NCBI GenBank assembly: GCA_035315885.1
Contig: DATFXM010000008.1
Coordinates: 1-64,000 of the forward strand
Direction of reading: 5' to 3'
DNA from: DATFXM01 sp035315885
Lineage (GTDB): Bacteria; Acidobacteriota; Blastocatellia; UBA7656
DNA: 64,000 nt
The translations under genes and the position numbers were made by a program. Position 1 is the first letter of the stretch. Each line of letters opens with the position of its first letter. This document shows, in pieces, positions 1-9,613 of this stretch. The notes under the pieces are model-generated. The model saw only the letters and a list, made by a program, of their open reading frames with translations, searched no databases and had not been told where the DNA came from.

Positions 1-1
1 A

Positions 2-298
2 ACTCGCGATCCTCGCTTCCCGCCAGTCGAGCTTGGCGAACTCGCCGGCCTGCACTACGGGGTTGATATCCTGAATCCACCGGAACTGGTCAAAGGTCCT
101 GACGAGCTTGATCCTGCGATCTACGGCGTGATTGTCGAGAGTGCGGATTCCTCGAAACGAGGACTGCTGTTGCCTCACATAAGAGGTCTCGAGACAGTTG
201 AACGACAATGGATGGCAGTTCATCAGAAGGCCGGCCTGTCCCTGGGAGAACCGGTCCGCGTATGGCGATTCACCGTGTCGAGATTTGGAAAAGACTAA
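2..298 (+). CDS. AMMECR1-domain protein, C-terminal part (5' cut by window)
   Basis: The first 98 codons, open at the window edge, end at a TAA at 296-298. The translation contains TRDPRFPPVELGELAGLH, then LLLPHIRGLETVERQW and KAGLSLGEPVRVWRFTV, which match the conserved second half of the AMMECR1 domain (bacterial AmmeMemoRadiSam system protein A). The biochemical role of this family is not established; in bacteria it often sits with a Memo-like protein and a radical SAM enzyme, which would lie upstream of this window. The gene converges on the SurA-like gene, and a repeat element fills the gap. The missing N-terminus leaves full length unknown. Confidence 0.85.
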   Translation, partial: TRDPRFPPVELGELAGLHYGVDILNPPELVKGPDELDPAIYGVIVESADSSKRGLLLPHIRGLETVERQWMAVHQKAGLSLGEPVRVWRFTVSRFGKD

Positions 299-302
299 TG
301 CT

Positions 303-398
303 CGGAAGTTCTGAGTGCTGAGTTTTGTGGATTCAGGTTCTTGACATCAATTGAGCTTGCGTTGAGACAACCCCGAAGGGGTTGGCACTCAGCACTCT
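303..398. repeat. Heptamer-arm inverted repeat between convergent genes
   Basis: The left arm at 307-326 is built of TGAGTGC/TGAGTTC heptamers. The right arm at 386-398 is the reverse complement type (CACTCAGCACTCT). Between them, 368-384 is a perfect hairpin, CAACCCCGAAGGGGTTG. The element fills the whole space between the stop codons of the AMMECR1 and SurA-like genes, so it could act as a bidirectional 3' hairpin. Related elements occur throughout the window. Confidence 0.75.
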
Positions 399-399
399 T

Positions 400-1044
400 T
401 CAGGGTTCGGCAAGGACGACCACTTCCGCACGCTGACGAGCGCCGTCAAGCCAACGATCTATTTCCTGGTTTACTTTTTCCACCTTCAAAATCGCGCTGA
501 TCCTGTCACGCACCTTGTCCAGCGCCGGAGGCACCTGACCGCTTGCACGAAGTTGCGGAACCAGTCGCTCGTCGTAATAACGCTGAATATCCGGCTCGGT
601 CACCAGCACAAACGTCTGAAATCTAAAATCGATGAATCTATCGATCAGAATTCGTTGCCGAAGAAGATCGTCGATTCTTTCAGTAGTTAACCCTACCGCA
701 CCCACTCGCTCGCGAAAGGCCGCTTCAGACTTGAACGTCGCAATCAGATCCGATCGCTTCTTCCTGAGCTCTTCTTCCGTCACCTCGACCGAGGGTATGC
801 GCGACGCCTCCTGCGATATCAGCCGCTCATCAATCATCACGTCCAATTTCCGACGCAGAACATCCGAGCTAACCGCGGCAGCAGGATTCGGTGCTTTTGC
901 ATCCATCGCAAGGCTCCACAAAAGATCCGTTCGGGTAATCGGATCATCATTCACCAGCACTAGTATCTGGTCGATATTCTTCTGCGCGCGAACTCCGGCG
1001 ACCAACACAAGCAAGACGACCAGGGATAATGCGGCACGTTTCAT
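400..1044 (-). CDS. SurA N-terminal domain-like periplasmic chaperone
   Basis: This 214-residue protein has an N-terminal signal peptide (residues 1-20, cleavage near VRAQ). It continues IDQILVLVNDDPITRTDLL, the opening typical of SurA/PpiC-type chaperone domains, followed by long helices (EVTEEELRKKRSDL, ERIDDLLRQRILIDRFI). No parvulin prolyl-isomerase domain is present, so it is much shorter than SurA. Its start overlaps the stop of the upstream TamA-like gene by one base, indicating translational coupling with the tamB-tamA pair. A likely role is escorting unfolded outer-membrane proteins in the periplasm; this is inference from the fold and the neighbours. Confidence 0.75.
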   Translation of the reverse strand: MKRAALSLVVLLVLVAGVRAQKNIDQILVLVNDDPITRTDLLWSLAMDAKAPNPAAAVSSDVLRRKLDVMIDERLISQEASRIPSVEVTEEELRKKRSDLIATFKSEAAFRERVGAVGLTTERIDDLLRQRILIDRFIDFRFQTFVLVTEPDIQRYYDERLVPQLRASGQVPPALDKVRDRISAILKVEKVNQEIDRWLDGARQRAEVVVLAEP

Positions 1045-3938
1045 CAGAAGCTAGATCCTATGGTGAAGTGCAAATGATGGCTTCGAATGCCTTCAGGCCG
1101 ATTCCAAACCAGGAACCCGAGATCGAGCCGCACCGGTCCGATCGGCGTCTTTACCCGCAGGCCGACGCCAACGCTCTCCGTAAGATCACCAATCTTGAAG
1201 TCCTGTATTCGGCGAAACACGTTACCGGTATCTGAAAAGACTACTCCGCCAAGAATCTTATAGAGAGGAAACCGCAGCTCGTTGTTGAGCACGAACAACG
1301 CATTTCCTCCGAGAGGGAATTGCTCCGGCGAGCCGTCAACAATGGCTGTCGTCTGCGGACCGGCCTCTTCAAAACCAAACCCGCGCAAGTCGTGCGCTCC
1401 TCCGGCGAAGAACCGCTCGGAAATCGGCAAAGAATCTTTTCCACCAAAAGGCGCGGCCAACCCAATCCGGCCCGACACTGAGAACACCGTGTCGCGGAAT
1501 CTCTTGACTGCGTAGTAACGGTCATGTTGGGCAAAGAATTTTACGAACTCTTCATTGCCACCCAGCGCAGTCGCCGCTACGTAGAAACTCCCGAGCAATT
1601 GATATCCGTGGCTCGGGTCGAATTTGTTGTCGCGCTTATCCAGCAGGAAGCTCGGGCCTATGCGTCCGAGTCGGATGGGCCGCTCGTTTCGCTGCACTTC
1701 TTCGATCGGACCCTGAAGGTCGAAGATATTAATGCGCTCGAAGTAGTAACTGATGTACGCGATAAAATTGTTTGAGTATTTCTTTTCGAGTTGCAGCAAC
1801 GCGGTGTAGCGATCAGAGCGAAAACTCTTGTCTGCGAGACGCTGACCAATTATAGATACGAGGCCCGGATAGTTCGTGCCGAAGGGCCTCGGATTCTGAA
1901 ACGCGATTTGTCCAAAGAGTTCCGTTTCCGCGACGCGGATTTGCGCTGTTGCCGAATATAATTTGCCAAGCACATTCGTGTAGGTAATCGAGGTCATCCC
2001 GCGGAGTCCATGAAGAAACTGGAGCCCAGGCACGTGAACGTTCCCGGGATTCGTTTGGTAACCGATCCCAAAAATCGCGTCCCTTCGCTTGCCCTCAAGC
2101 ACATTCACCGACACATCGCGGTCTTCTATTCCGCCAGTCGAGACTCCAATCGGCTCCGACGTGATCACCACTGAGTTGAATGCGTTTGTGTCATAGAGCT
2201 GCCGCTCGGTCTCCTGCAACTTCGCATTCCGTAACCAATCACCTGTCTTGAACAGGTAGAAATCATTCTCCAGTCGCTGCGAGCTCGTGACTGCATCGCC
2301 TCGAGTAATCACGCCGTGGATACGAACGCGGTTCCCTTCAGTTATCGAATAAATCAGCCGAACGTTTTCCTGTCCGTCGGCATTTCCGATGTCCACCTCC
2401 GTTGGAGTTACTTCAGCCGACGCGTAGCCGCGGTCCGTATATGCGAACAACAGCCGATCCAAAGTCTTAGTGACCCCCACGGCGGTCATCGGGTCACCGG
2501 GATGAATCGCGACCTGTTTCATAAGCTCGTCGGACGTGAACAAACTGTTTCCGCGAAGTCCGATCTCATGGACATACGAGCGCGGGCCCTGTTTGACATC
2601 AAATGTTACTAAGAGCCGTTTCCCATCCACCGAAACGGCTCTCCTGACATCAACGTGCGCACGCCGGTAACCAATCTCTCGAAGCCTCTTCAGGATCAGG
2701 TTTGAATCCTGTCTCAGCATGTCATCGCTTGTTCGGCCTATTCGGCCCGAGCCAAATCCTATTGCACTCGCCTGGCGGGTCTTCATCTGCTCTTCGAGTG
2801 TCTCGTGCGGGATCGCGTTCACGCCCTCGATGTTTATGCTGGACAACTTGTACTTCTGGGCCGCGTCAACCTTATATACGAGCTTGGCGGAGGAAGCCTC
2901 CGGATCGGGAGCGGGGGGTGACGTAACCGTGGCGAAGAAATACCCCTTCGTTTGAGCGTACTCCTGCAGCCGGCGCGCACCTTCGTCAAGAGTAAACTCA
3001 TCGAGCCCTCCGACGGTGTAGAACGGAAACGTCTTTCGCTTGTCTTTGTCGTCGATCTTGATGCCTTCGACATCGATCTGGGTCTTGGGGCCTGATTGCA
3101 CGCTGATGGTCACCGCTACAGTGTTGGCGTTCGTATCCGGTAAGGTGTTGCCGTTTATCTTGACCGCGAGATAGTTTTGCGCGAGGTACGCATCGCGTAC
3201 CCGGTCCATTTCGTCCTGCACCGAGGATTGAGCAAACGGCTGCCCCTCTACGATGGCGGTCTGACCTTTCTTGGGTTTTGGGATTGGAACTTTGGCGCCT
3301 TTGATGTCCAAAGTGTATTTCGATACTTTAGCCTGCTCTCCTGTGTCTATCGAATAGACGACGACCGCGCTTGTATTCGTCGCATCGAGCCTGACATCCG
3401 AAGTAATCTTAGCCTGGTAGTATCCGCGCGCCGAATAATAGGCATTCAGATCTCCCAACCCGCGCGACACCGCGCCGGCGGTGACTCGTTCGCCGACGTC
3501 GAGCTGATTTAGCCGTGCGCGGAGCTCAGCGGCGGGAAACAGCGGCTTGCCCTCAAATACTACTCGGCTGATGCGCGCCTGTGGTTTGACAAAGAATTTG
3601 AGCGAGACTCCGTTCTGTCCGTCAGCGGCGGCTTCGACTCGGGCGGCGGCGACGAGCCTCGAGTGATAGAGGCGAATGAGCGAATCGTGAATTCTTACCG
3701 GCGAGTAATCCTGTCCGGCGCTTACTTCCAAAATCGAGTTCAGCTCTCTTAGCCGCGTGTCCGGTTCGCCTTCCACAAGGACTTCGACACGAGTCACGCG
3801 GCGACCCAGAAATTCACCAATGTCGTCAGCGAGGACGCGGGATGAGCACAGCAGCATCGCCGCGACGAGGATCAACCCTCGGACCACGATCGTAAGCGCG
3901 CGCGTAGCTCCGCCCTTTTTTTCTCGCTGCATCGTCAA
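1044..3938 (-). CDS. Omp85-family outer membrane assembly protein (TamA/BamA-like)
   Basis: This 964-residue protein has a signal sequence (hydrophobic stretch near residues 15-37) and several POTRA repeats over roughly residues 45-580. A C-terminal beta-barrel (about 600-964) ends in HLHFTIGSSF with the terminal aromatic residue expected of outer membrane proteins. FFAGGAHDLRGFGFEEAG contains the loop-6 RGF motif of the Omp85 superfamily. A second Omp85 protein (27296-30241) is the better BamA candidate. The start ATG overlaps the tamB stop by 4 bases, so this copy is most likely the TamA partner of the adjacent TamB. With five or more POTRA-like units it is longer than proteobacterial TamA. 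Confidence 0.85.
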   Translation of the reverse strand: MTMQREKKGGATRALTIVVRGLILVAAMLLCSSRVLADDIGEFLGRRVTRVEVLVEGEPDTRLRELNSILEVSAGQDYSPVRIHDSLIRLYHSRLVAAARVEAAADGQNGVSLKFFVKPQARISRVVFEGKPLFPAAELRARLNQLDVGERVTAGAVSRGLGDLNAYYSARGYYQAKITSDVRLDATNTSAVVVYSIDTGEQAKVSKYTLDIKGAKVPIPKPKKGQTAIVEGQPFAQSSVQDEMDRVRDAYLAQNYLAVKINGNTLPDTNANTVAVTISVQSGPKTQIDVEGIKIDDKDKRKTFPFYTVGGLDEFTLDEGARRLQEYAQTKGYFFATVTSPPAPDPEASSAKLVYKVDAAQKYKLSSINIEGVNAIPHETLEEQMKTRQASAIGFGSGRIGRTSDDMLRQDSNLILKRLREIGYRRAHVDVRRAVSVDGKRLLVTFDVKQGPRSYVHEIGLRGNSLFTSDELMKQVAIHPGDPMTAVGVTKTLDRLLFAYTDRGYASAEVTPTEVDIGNADGQENVRLIYSITEGNRVRIHGVITRGDAVTSSQRLENDFYLFKTGDWLRNAKLQETERQLYDTNAFNSVVITSEPIGVSTGGIEDRDVSVNVLEGKRRDAIFGIGYQTNPGNVHVPGLQFLHGLRGMTSITYTNVLGKLYSATAQIRVAETELFGQIAFQNPRPFGTNYPGLVSIIGQRLADKSFRSDRYTALLQLEKKYSNNFIAYISYYFERINIFDLQGPIEEVQRNERPIRLGRIGPSFLLDKRDNKFDPSHGYQLLGSFYVAATALGGNEEFVKFFAQHDRYYAVKRFRDTVFSVSGRIGLAAPFGGKDSLPISERFFAGGAHDLRGFGFEEAGPQTTAIVDGSPEQFPLGGNALFVLNNELRFPLYKILGGVVFSDTGNVFRRIQDFKIGDLTESVGVGLRVKTPIGPVRLDLGFLVWNRPEGIRSHHLHFTIGSSF

Positions 3939-6900
3939 AAGCGCTTTCTCAACCGCACGTCAAACCCAAGCTCGCCGCGTTCATTTCGATAACCGACGAC
4001 CGAAAAGCGATTCGTTAACCGGTATTCGACTAAGACCACCTGTTCAAGTCCTGAACTCCCCGAACTGAGATTCTGCGAATAAGTAACTGTCAGATCCTTT
4101 GTGATGCGCTGGCCTACGGTTATTCGCGCGGTTGGGTCGTTGCCTCTTCCAACCAGCAGCGGATCAATCGAGAAGCGGCTCAGACCAAACAGCCGCTGCG
4201 TACCTTTCTGTAGCTGTTCGGAGAGCGATGCAGAGAGGATCGATTGCGCCAGCCCCAGCCCGTTCTGCGCTACCGACGCCGTAGTAGACCTGTCGCTTGA
4301 AATACTGCCGGTCAGGACGAGTGAAATTATGTCAGGCTCGGGGATATCCGGATCGGACCGCACCTGCACTTGAAGCTTCGAGACCTCGCCGCTGAACAAA
4401 GCGGTGATGTGATACCCGCGAATGTCGGATTCGGTCTGAACATCGATGATTGGATCTGCCCCGCGGCGTCCCGGCAGCGTCACCAGACCGCGAGTCAGAT
4501 CCCACCTTCCATTCCGAAATTCAACCGTGCCCCGGTTGAGTAGAACTCGGCCGCTTATTGCAGGGTCATCCAGCGAACCTCGCAAACTGAGGTACGCGCT
4601 GCCGACAGCGTCTGCCAGATTGTTCTTGATGATCAGCGTATTGTCGGCTACGACGTGAAGATCCAACGTAGTCTTCAAGCCCGATGGTGCGCCGGAGCCG
4701 CCCGGACCCGCCTCGAGGAACTCCGACGAGAACGGACCTCCACCGGTGATCAACTCGTCCAGCGTGACATCCTTCGTATAAGACGCGCGTCGAACTTCGA
4801 GATTTCCGCTCAACACCTGAAGCCTTCGATTGCCCTGCAGCGTGAGATTGGCATCCACAACCGTTTGCGTGTCGCGAGGATATTCGCCGGAGACCTGGTC
4901 CGCTGTGACCTCGAGCCGCCACCGGTCAGGCACCAGTCCTGCAAGTGCCGCACCGCCACCGATGGTAATGCTGCCACCACCGGGCGTGGTCGCGGTGAAG
5001 CGCTCCACAAGCGCCTGATTCGCCGTGAAGCGGATCACGCCATTGCCATGCGCTGCAGAAATCGGGAAGTCGACTATCCGAACGCCAACGTCCTTGAGGT
5101 CCATCAACCCCGACAGTTGGGGCGACTGCAAAGACCCGGTTATCGACGCCTGAAGCTGTCCGGCTCCGGTCGTGTAGATGATCGGTGTGAACGACGAAAG
5201 CAAACGAAGGTTCACTTCGCCGTTGATAGACAGGGTGCTGCGGCCATTGCCCTCTCGATCAAGTCCTCCTTCGAGAGTCACGCTCGTCCCTTCCCCGGTG
5301 AACACCGCGTGATCGAGTGTCACTCCTTTCGAACTACCCCTGATCACAAAGTCGCCTTGATTTGTGATCGTGTATTTCCGGCCTTCACTGATCGCTCCGC
5401 CTATCTCGAGCTTCTGGAAGGTCGCCACTACCTGTACTTCGTCAGGCCGTTGAAGTGGGCCGGACACCTTTATCGTGCCTGTCGCCCGCCCTGAAATGTC
5501 CGATAACTCGGGAGCGACCCACGAGAGGTAAGGTGCAATGTCCTGATCTGTGAACTCGATGCTTGCGTTGACCGGGTAGTTGGCACGATCTCTAAGATCA
5601 ATCGTAGCGCCAAGGCTCCTCATCTGTTCGGCAACTCGACCCGACGCCTCGATCTTCAGCAAGCCATTTTCGGTCATCGCGGTGATCGATGCGTCCCCAA
5701 GGTCTCTCCCATTTATTGCGACCGATTTGCCCTGGATGCTTCCGTTCAAGTGCAATCCCGACCAGTCATCGCTGCTTCCCCACTTGCCCTGACCTACGAT
5801 TTTCACGTCAGCGGTCCCGGTCATCTTCACGTTCTCGGGCAAGGCTCGAGAGACGACCGCCAGGTCGAGTTGTGTGCCGCCTGCGTCAACTGAATACTCA
5901 TAAGTATCGAGGTTGAAGGTCCCGCGTCCCGACAGGTCGGTTCCACCGGTGCGCAATCGCACGTCCTTGATTGTTAGAATACTGTTCGCAAAGCTGAGGT
6001 CGCCGGTGAACTCCGGCACCTCGACTTTCCCATTCTCTTCTTCGGCAGTAGGGAGGTTGAATTCAGCATCTGATAGCGAAACTTTCGCTGTGCCTTCGAT
6101 GGTTCTCGGTCCCGGAAGACCCTTGAGGTCTACATCTCCGCTGATGAAACCGCGCGGCACCAGATCGCTGAGTCGAGGAGCCGCAGTCGCTACCAGTGCG
6201 GGCAGGCTGAACTGCTTGATGTGACCTTTGATGGCCACGTCATCCTTATTCTCCAGGCCCGCGGAAAGATCAAAGTCAGCTCGCGATCCATCTGATCTGA
6301 CCAGCGATCCGTTAGTCACAGTTAATCTCGTAGAGTTGTAGGCGACGTCGCCGCTCAGCTCGCCCGCTTCTTCGTCGTGTAACTTGATGCTCTCGATCGA
6401 GAGGTGTCCGTTTACCTGTACATCGTCTCTGTCCAGATCAACTTCGGCGCGTCCCTTGAAAGTTCCCTCCCCGGTTATGGCCGGCTCGTAGTCGTCTTTG
6501 ACGTCCTGAGGAATCAAACCGAATGAGTCCACCGCGTTCTGTACCGCTGCCAGGTCCGTGGATTTGAGATCGACGTCAAAGGCGCCTTTCCCGTTCCAGT
6601 CTATTTCGCCCGACACCTGCAGCGTGCTAGACGCGGAATTGATCGTGACATGCTCGATCTTGAAGCCCTTTCCGGTTGCAACCGCTACGAGATCGCCGGT
6701 GGTTTTGGTGCCTTCGGAATCTCCGTCGCCGGGGGCAACAGAGCCGTCTATGCTCGCGCTTATACGACCAGTTGCGGACTTGTAATCCAGTTTCGGAAAC
6801 TCGAGCGTCGCGCTTCCACTTGTGGTGCCATTCACCTTCACTTGCTTCGCGGCTGCGAGAGTAGCAACCTGGGCGAGCTCGATCTGCCTGAAATCGACGT

Positions 6901-8170
6901 CGACTTTGGAGCTTCCGCTTGACAACGCGATCGTAGCCGAACCGCTCACTCCGCCTCCAAGCACCGCAGCGCTCAGCCCGGAAAGTGTCAGTCGCTTGTT
7001 ATCCACTTCTAGATTGCTGCGCAGATCGCTTACGGTGACCGCGCCACTGGTGAGCGCTCCAGTCTTTAACCCGGACTTGAAATCAAAATCTCCCTCTCGT
7101 CCTTTCAGACGACCACCACTCAACGAGAGGGAATTCACTTTAAGCCCGTTACCCGAAATAGCGCCCGACGCCAACTCGGTGATCGCGTTATACTGCGGGC
7201 CGCTTCCTTCAACACTGGTCTTTAAGCGAAGGCCGGCGATGTGCACACCCTTCGCGACAAGAGCACTAGATTCCAGGTTGCCCGACGCGTGATAGTCCGT
7301 TCCTGTCCCGGCCACCTTGCCGTCGAACAGCACTCGGCCGTTGAGTCCCGCTTCAGGCGCAAAGACCTTACCAACCTGACCCGTATCTGCTTCGACCCTG
7401 AGTTGAGAGGTCTCGTACTTGAGCGGCTCAAAGCTGGCGAGCTTGCCGGCGAGAGTAACGTTCGCAAGATCGGAGTGAAGCTCAAGCTTGTCTATCGCCG
7501 CGTCGGTTTCTCCGATATGGCCTTCGAGTTCAAGCTTCACTCCCTGGATCTCGCGGCCTTTGTAAACCGCAGTAGCGCCTTCGAAAGTCAGCTGCGCGCG
7601 ATGGTTCAGCTCATCTCGAAGAGACGTTGGGTCTTCAGGCGTGAATGAAACGGCAAGGTTCGTGAGATGTGCCACCAGGTCGTGCTGAAGATCGACCAGA
7701 TCAGCCTCGCCCTGCTCTATGGAGGCGGCGGCGGTCGAAAAGGTTACCGGTCCGGGCTCTTCCTTTTTCTTGGACGGCTGCTCCAGCAACGGATCGAGAC
7801 TGAGCCGTCCCTGCTGATCGATCTGAAGGAAAAAGTGTGGGTGAACGATTTGAACGTGTGTGATGCGAAATCTCTGGTGAAGGTAAGAAATGACCGAGAA
7901 GCGGGCTATGAGGCGGTCGACTGACCCCAGATCTTTTCCGTTTTCTTTGACTATCAGGTGAAGATCTTCGAGAGTGACCCGGTATCCGGCAAGGTCCAGC
8001 TTGGCATTGCCGATCTCCGCGCGGATGCCGGCGTCATCGAGAGCAGAGATAAGCTCGCTCTTGAGCAGCAGGTCAAGCCTTCCGCTTCGGATATAAATCA
8101 CCAGCGCGACGGTCACCAACAGGATCAGCCCAAGTAGAGTGCCCGCAACGATCAATAACTTTTTGCGCAT
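3935..8170 (-). CDS. tamB: TamB-like translocation/assembly module protein (DUF490, AsmA-like)
   Basis: This 1411-residue protein has an N-terminal membrane anchor (KKLLIVAGTLLGLILLVTVA, residues 3-22). A long repetitive beta-rich region follows, typical of AsmA-like bridge proteins, with recurrent LSGxG and GxVxxxG patterns. The C-terminal TamB domain ends GELGFDVRLRKRF. TamB-family proteins span the periplasm and are linked to outer-membrane protein insertion and phospholipid transport. The direct 4-base overlap with the downstream Omp85 gene and the 1-base overlap of that gene with a SurA-like chaperone suggest one operon. The ORF opens with ATG at 8170; no convincing promoter was identified in the 160-base gap upstream. 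Confidence 0.9.
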   Translation of the reverse strand: MRKKLLIVAGTLLGLILLVTVALVIYIRSGRLDLLLKSELISALDDAGIRAEIGNAKLDLAGYRVTLEDLHLIVKENGKDLGSVDRLIARFSVISYLHQRFRITHVQIVHPHFFLQIDQQGRLSLDPLLEQPSKKKEEPGPVTFSTAAASIEQGEADLVDLQHDLVAHLTNLAVSFTPEDPTSLRDELNHRAQLTFEGATAVYKGREIQGVKLELEGHIGETDAAIDKLELHSDLANVTLAGKLASFEPLKYETSQLRVEADTGQVGKVFAPEAGLNGRVLFDGKVAGTGTDYHASGNLESSALVAKGVHIAGLRLKTSVEGSGPQYNAITELASGAISGNGLKVNSLSLSGGRLKGREGDFDFKSGLKTGALTSGAVTVSDLRSNLEVDNKRLTLSGLSAAVLGGGVSGSATIALSSGSSKVDVDFRQIELAQVATLAAAKQVKVNGTTSGSATLEFPKLDYKSATGRISASIDGSVAPGDGDSEGTKTTGDLVAVATGKGFKIEHVTINSASSTLQVSGEIDWNGKGAFDVDLKSTDLAAVQNAVDSFGLIPQDVKDDYEPAITGEGTFKGRAEVDLDRDDVQVNGHLSIESIKLHDEEAGELSGDVAYNSTRLTVTNGSLVRSDGSRADFDLSAGLENKDDVAIKGHIKQFSLPALVATAAPRLSDLVPRGFISGDVDLKGLPGPRTIEGTAKVSLSDAEFNLPTAEEENGKVEVPEFTGDLSFANSILTIKDVRLRTGGTDLSGRGTFNLDTYEYSVDAGGTQLDLAVVSRALPENVKMTGTADVKIVGQGKWGSSDDWSGLHLNGSIQGKSVAINGRDLGDASITAMTENGLLKIEASGRVAEQMRSLGATIDLRDRANYPVNASIEFTDQDIAPYLSWVAPELSDISGRATGTIKVSGPLQRPDEVQVVATFQKLEIGGAISEGRKYTITNQGDFVIRGSSKGVTLDHAVFTGEGTSVTLEGGLDREGNGRSTLSINGEVNLRLLSSFTPIIYTTGAGQLQASITGSLQSPQLSGLMDLKDVGVRIVDFPISAAHGNGVIRFTANQALVERFTATTPGGGSITIGGGAALAGLVPDRWRLEVTADQVSGEYPRDTQTVVDANLTLQGNRRLQVLSGNLEVRRASYTKDVTLDELITGGGPFSSEFLEAGPGGSGAPSGLKTTLDLHVVADNTLIIKNNLADAVGSAYLSLRGSLDDPAISGRVLLNRGTVEFRNGRWDLTRGLVTLPGRRGADPIIDVQTESDIRGYHITALFSGEVSKLQVQVRSDPDIPEPDIISLVLTGSISSDRSTTASVAQNGLGLAQSILSASLSEQLQKGTQRLFGLSRFSIDPLLVGRGNDPTARITVGQRITKDLTVTYSQNLSSGSSGLEQVVLVEYRLTNRFSVVGYRNERGELGFDVRLRKRF

Positions 8171-8330
8171 AGCAGCTACGATATAAGCGGATCAAGAGCC
8201 GGATCAGTTCGTTAACACGCTAGAGCACACGATGGGAGATGGCAGGCGCTGTCAAACTCGTCGGGGCTGTCGGTCTTTGGCTGACTGCTCAACTCCGTCA
8301 AACATATATAGACTTTCAACTCTTCAAAAT

Positions 8331-9545
8331 TTACGGCTCGGTGAGGAGGTGGCCGAAGCGGTCTCTTCGCGACCTGAGCAGTTTTTCATTCGAGTCGGTC
8401 GGTTCGATGTCGATCGGGACGCAATCTGTGATTTCAAGCCCAAAGCCCTCAATCGCCGCGCGCTTGACCGGGTGATTCGTTATCAGCCGCATTTTCTTCA
8501 CGCCCAATTCGTGAAGTATCTGCGCTCCGATACCGTAGTCTCTCGGGTCCATATTCAATGGCGCTGGGGGCTCGAGGCGGCCAGTTTCGATGGACTCCAT
8601 TTCGTCCGCCGCTTGATACTGCCTGAGCTGATTCACAAGGCCCGTATTCCTCCCCTCGAGTTTTAGATACAACAACACTCCGCGGCCTTCAGCAGAAATC
8701 ATCTCGAGAGAGCGGTGCAACTGGCATCCAATGTCATCGCGCAATGAGCCGAACACGTCCCCAAGCACCCATTGAGAGTGAACCCTGACCAGAAGGCTCT
8801 CATTTGCGTCGATCTCGCCCATCACAAGAGCCAGGTGTGTATCCGCGTTGATGTCATTGGTGAACGCAATAGCCTTGAACTCCCCGTAGATCGTAGGCAC
8901 TCGCGCTTCGGCGGACCGATGCACCAGGACTTCATTTGAAATGCGATAGCTGACGATGTCCGCTACCGAGATGATTTTAATCCCGTGTTCTTTTGCAAAC
9001 TCCCTGAGATGCGGCAATCGGGACATCGTTCCGTCGTCGTTCATCACCTCGCAGATGACTCCCGCCGGGGTCATCCCCGCGATTCTGGCGAGGTCAATCA
9101 CCGCTTCGGTCTGTCCCGGTCTGACGAGAACTCCGCCCTTTCGCGCACGCAACGGGAAAATATGTCCAGGCCTCGCAAGATCCGAAGGCCTTGTCCTCGG
9201 GTCCACCGCAACCTGAATAGTAGTCGCCCGGTCGGCCGCCGAGATGCCGGTCGTCACACCACGCCTCGCCTCGATAGAGACGCAAAACGCAGTGCCTCGG
9301 GTTGCCGTGTTCTCTGTCTCGGACACCTGAAGCGGGATTTGCAACTCGTCGAGACGCTCTTCGGTCAGCGACAGGCAAATCAGGCCGCGGCCATAGCGCG
9401 CCATGAAATTGATGATCTCCGGCGTCACCTTTTCTGCCGCGCAAGCCAGATCGCCCTCGTTTTCACGATCCTCGTCGTCGACGATTATTACCATTCGCCC
9501 GGCGCGAAACTCTTCAACAGCCTCTGAGATTGGTGCAAAAGCCAT
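8331..9545 (-). CDS. ribBA: RibBA: DHBP synthase fused to a degenerate GTP cyclohydrolase II domain
   Basis: 404 residues. The N-terminal 3,4-dihydroxy-2-butanone-4-phosphate synthase domain (about 1-200) looks intact: VDDEDRENEGDL, TTGISAADRATTI, RPGHIFPLRA and GGVLVRPGQTEA are all present. The C-terminal domain (about 205-400) is GTP cyclohydrolase II-like, with GRGVLLYLKLEGRNTGL and MDPRDYGIGAQIL. The zinc site, however, reads VRVHSQWVLGDVFGS and LRDDIGCQL. The three cysteines known as ligands in this family (C54, C65 and C67 of E. coli RibA) are replaced by Trp259, Asp270 and Ile272, with a single Cys shifted next to them. DHBP synthase activity is expected; cyclohydrolase activity is doubtful. 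It lies downstream of ribE on the same strand, separated by a repeat element. Confidence 0.9.
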   Translation of the reverse strand: MAFAPISEAVEEFRAGRMVIIVDDEDRENEGDLACAAEKVTPEIINFMARYGRGLICLSLTEERLDELQIPLQVSETENTATRGTAFCVSIEARRGVTTGISAADRATTIQVAVDPRTRPSDLARPGHIFPLRARKGGVLVRPGQTEAVIDLARIAGMTPAGVICEVMNDDGTMSRLPHLREFAKEHGIKIISVADIVSYRISNEVLVHRSAEARVPTIYGEFKAIAFTNDINADTHLALVMGEIDANESLLVRVHSQWVLGDVFGSLRDDIGCQLHRSLEMISAEGRGVLLYLKLEGRNTGLVNQLRQYQAADEMESIETGRLEPPAPLNMDPRDYGIGAQILHELGVKKMRLITNHPVKRAAIEGFGLEITDCVPIDIEPTDSNEKLLRSRRDRFGHLLTEP

Positions 9546-9613
9546 GATCAGTGTTGAGTGCTGAGTGCTGAGTAGTGAGCCGGCAACCGACTCATAACTC
9601 AGAACTCAGAACT
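9546..9613. repeat. Heptamer inverted repeat between ribE and ribBA
   Basis: The left arm (9551-9580) is TGAGTGC-type heptamers. The right arm (9591-9613) is the complementary ACTCAGA type, and it ends exactly at the ribE stop codon (TGA on the minus strand, 9614-9616). The centre contains the short inverted pair GCCGGCAACC. The element fills the complete ribE-ribBA spacer and leaves no clear ribosome binding site for ribBA. Confidence 0.7.

Noticed and set aside
4655..5494. 279-codon plus-strand frame within tamB
   Set aside because: Antisense shadow of a real gene; no start context or recognisable motif.
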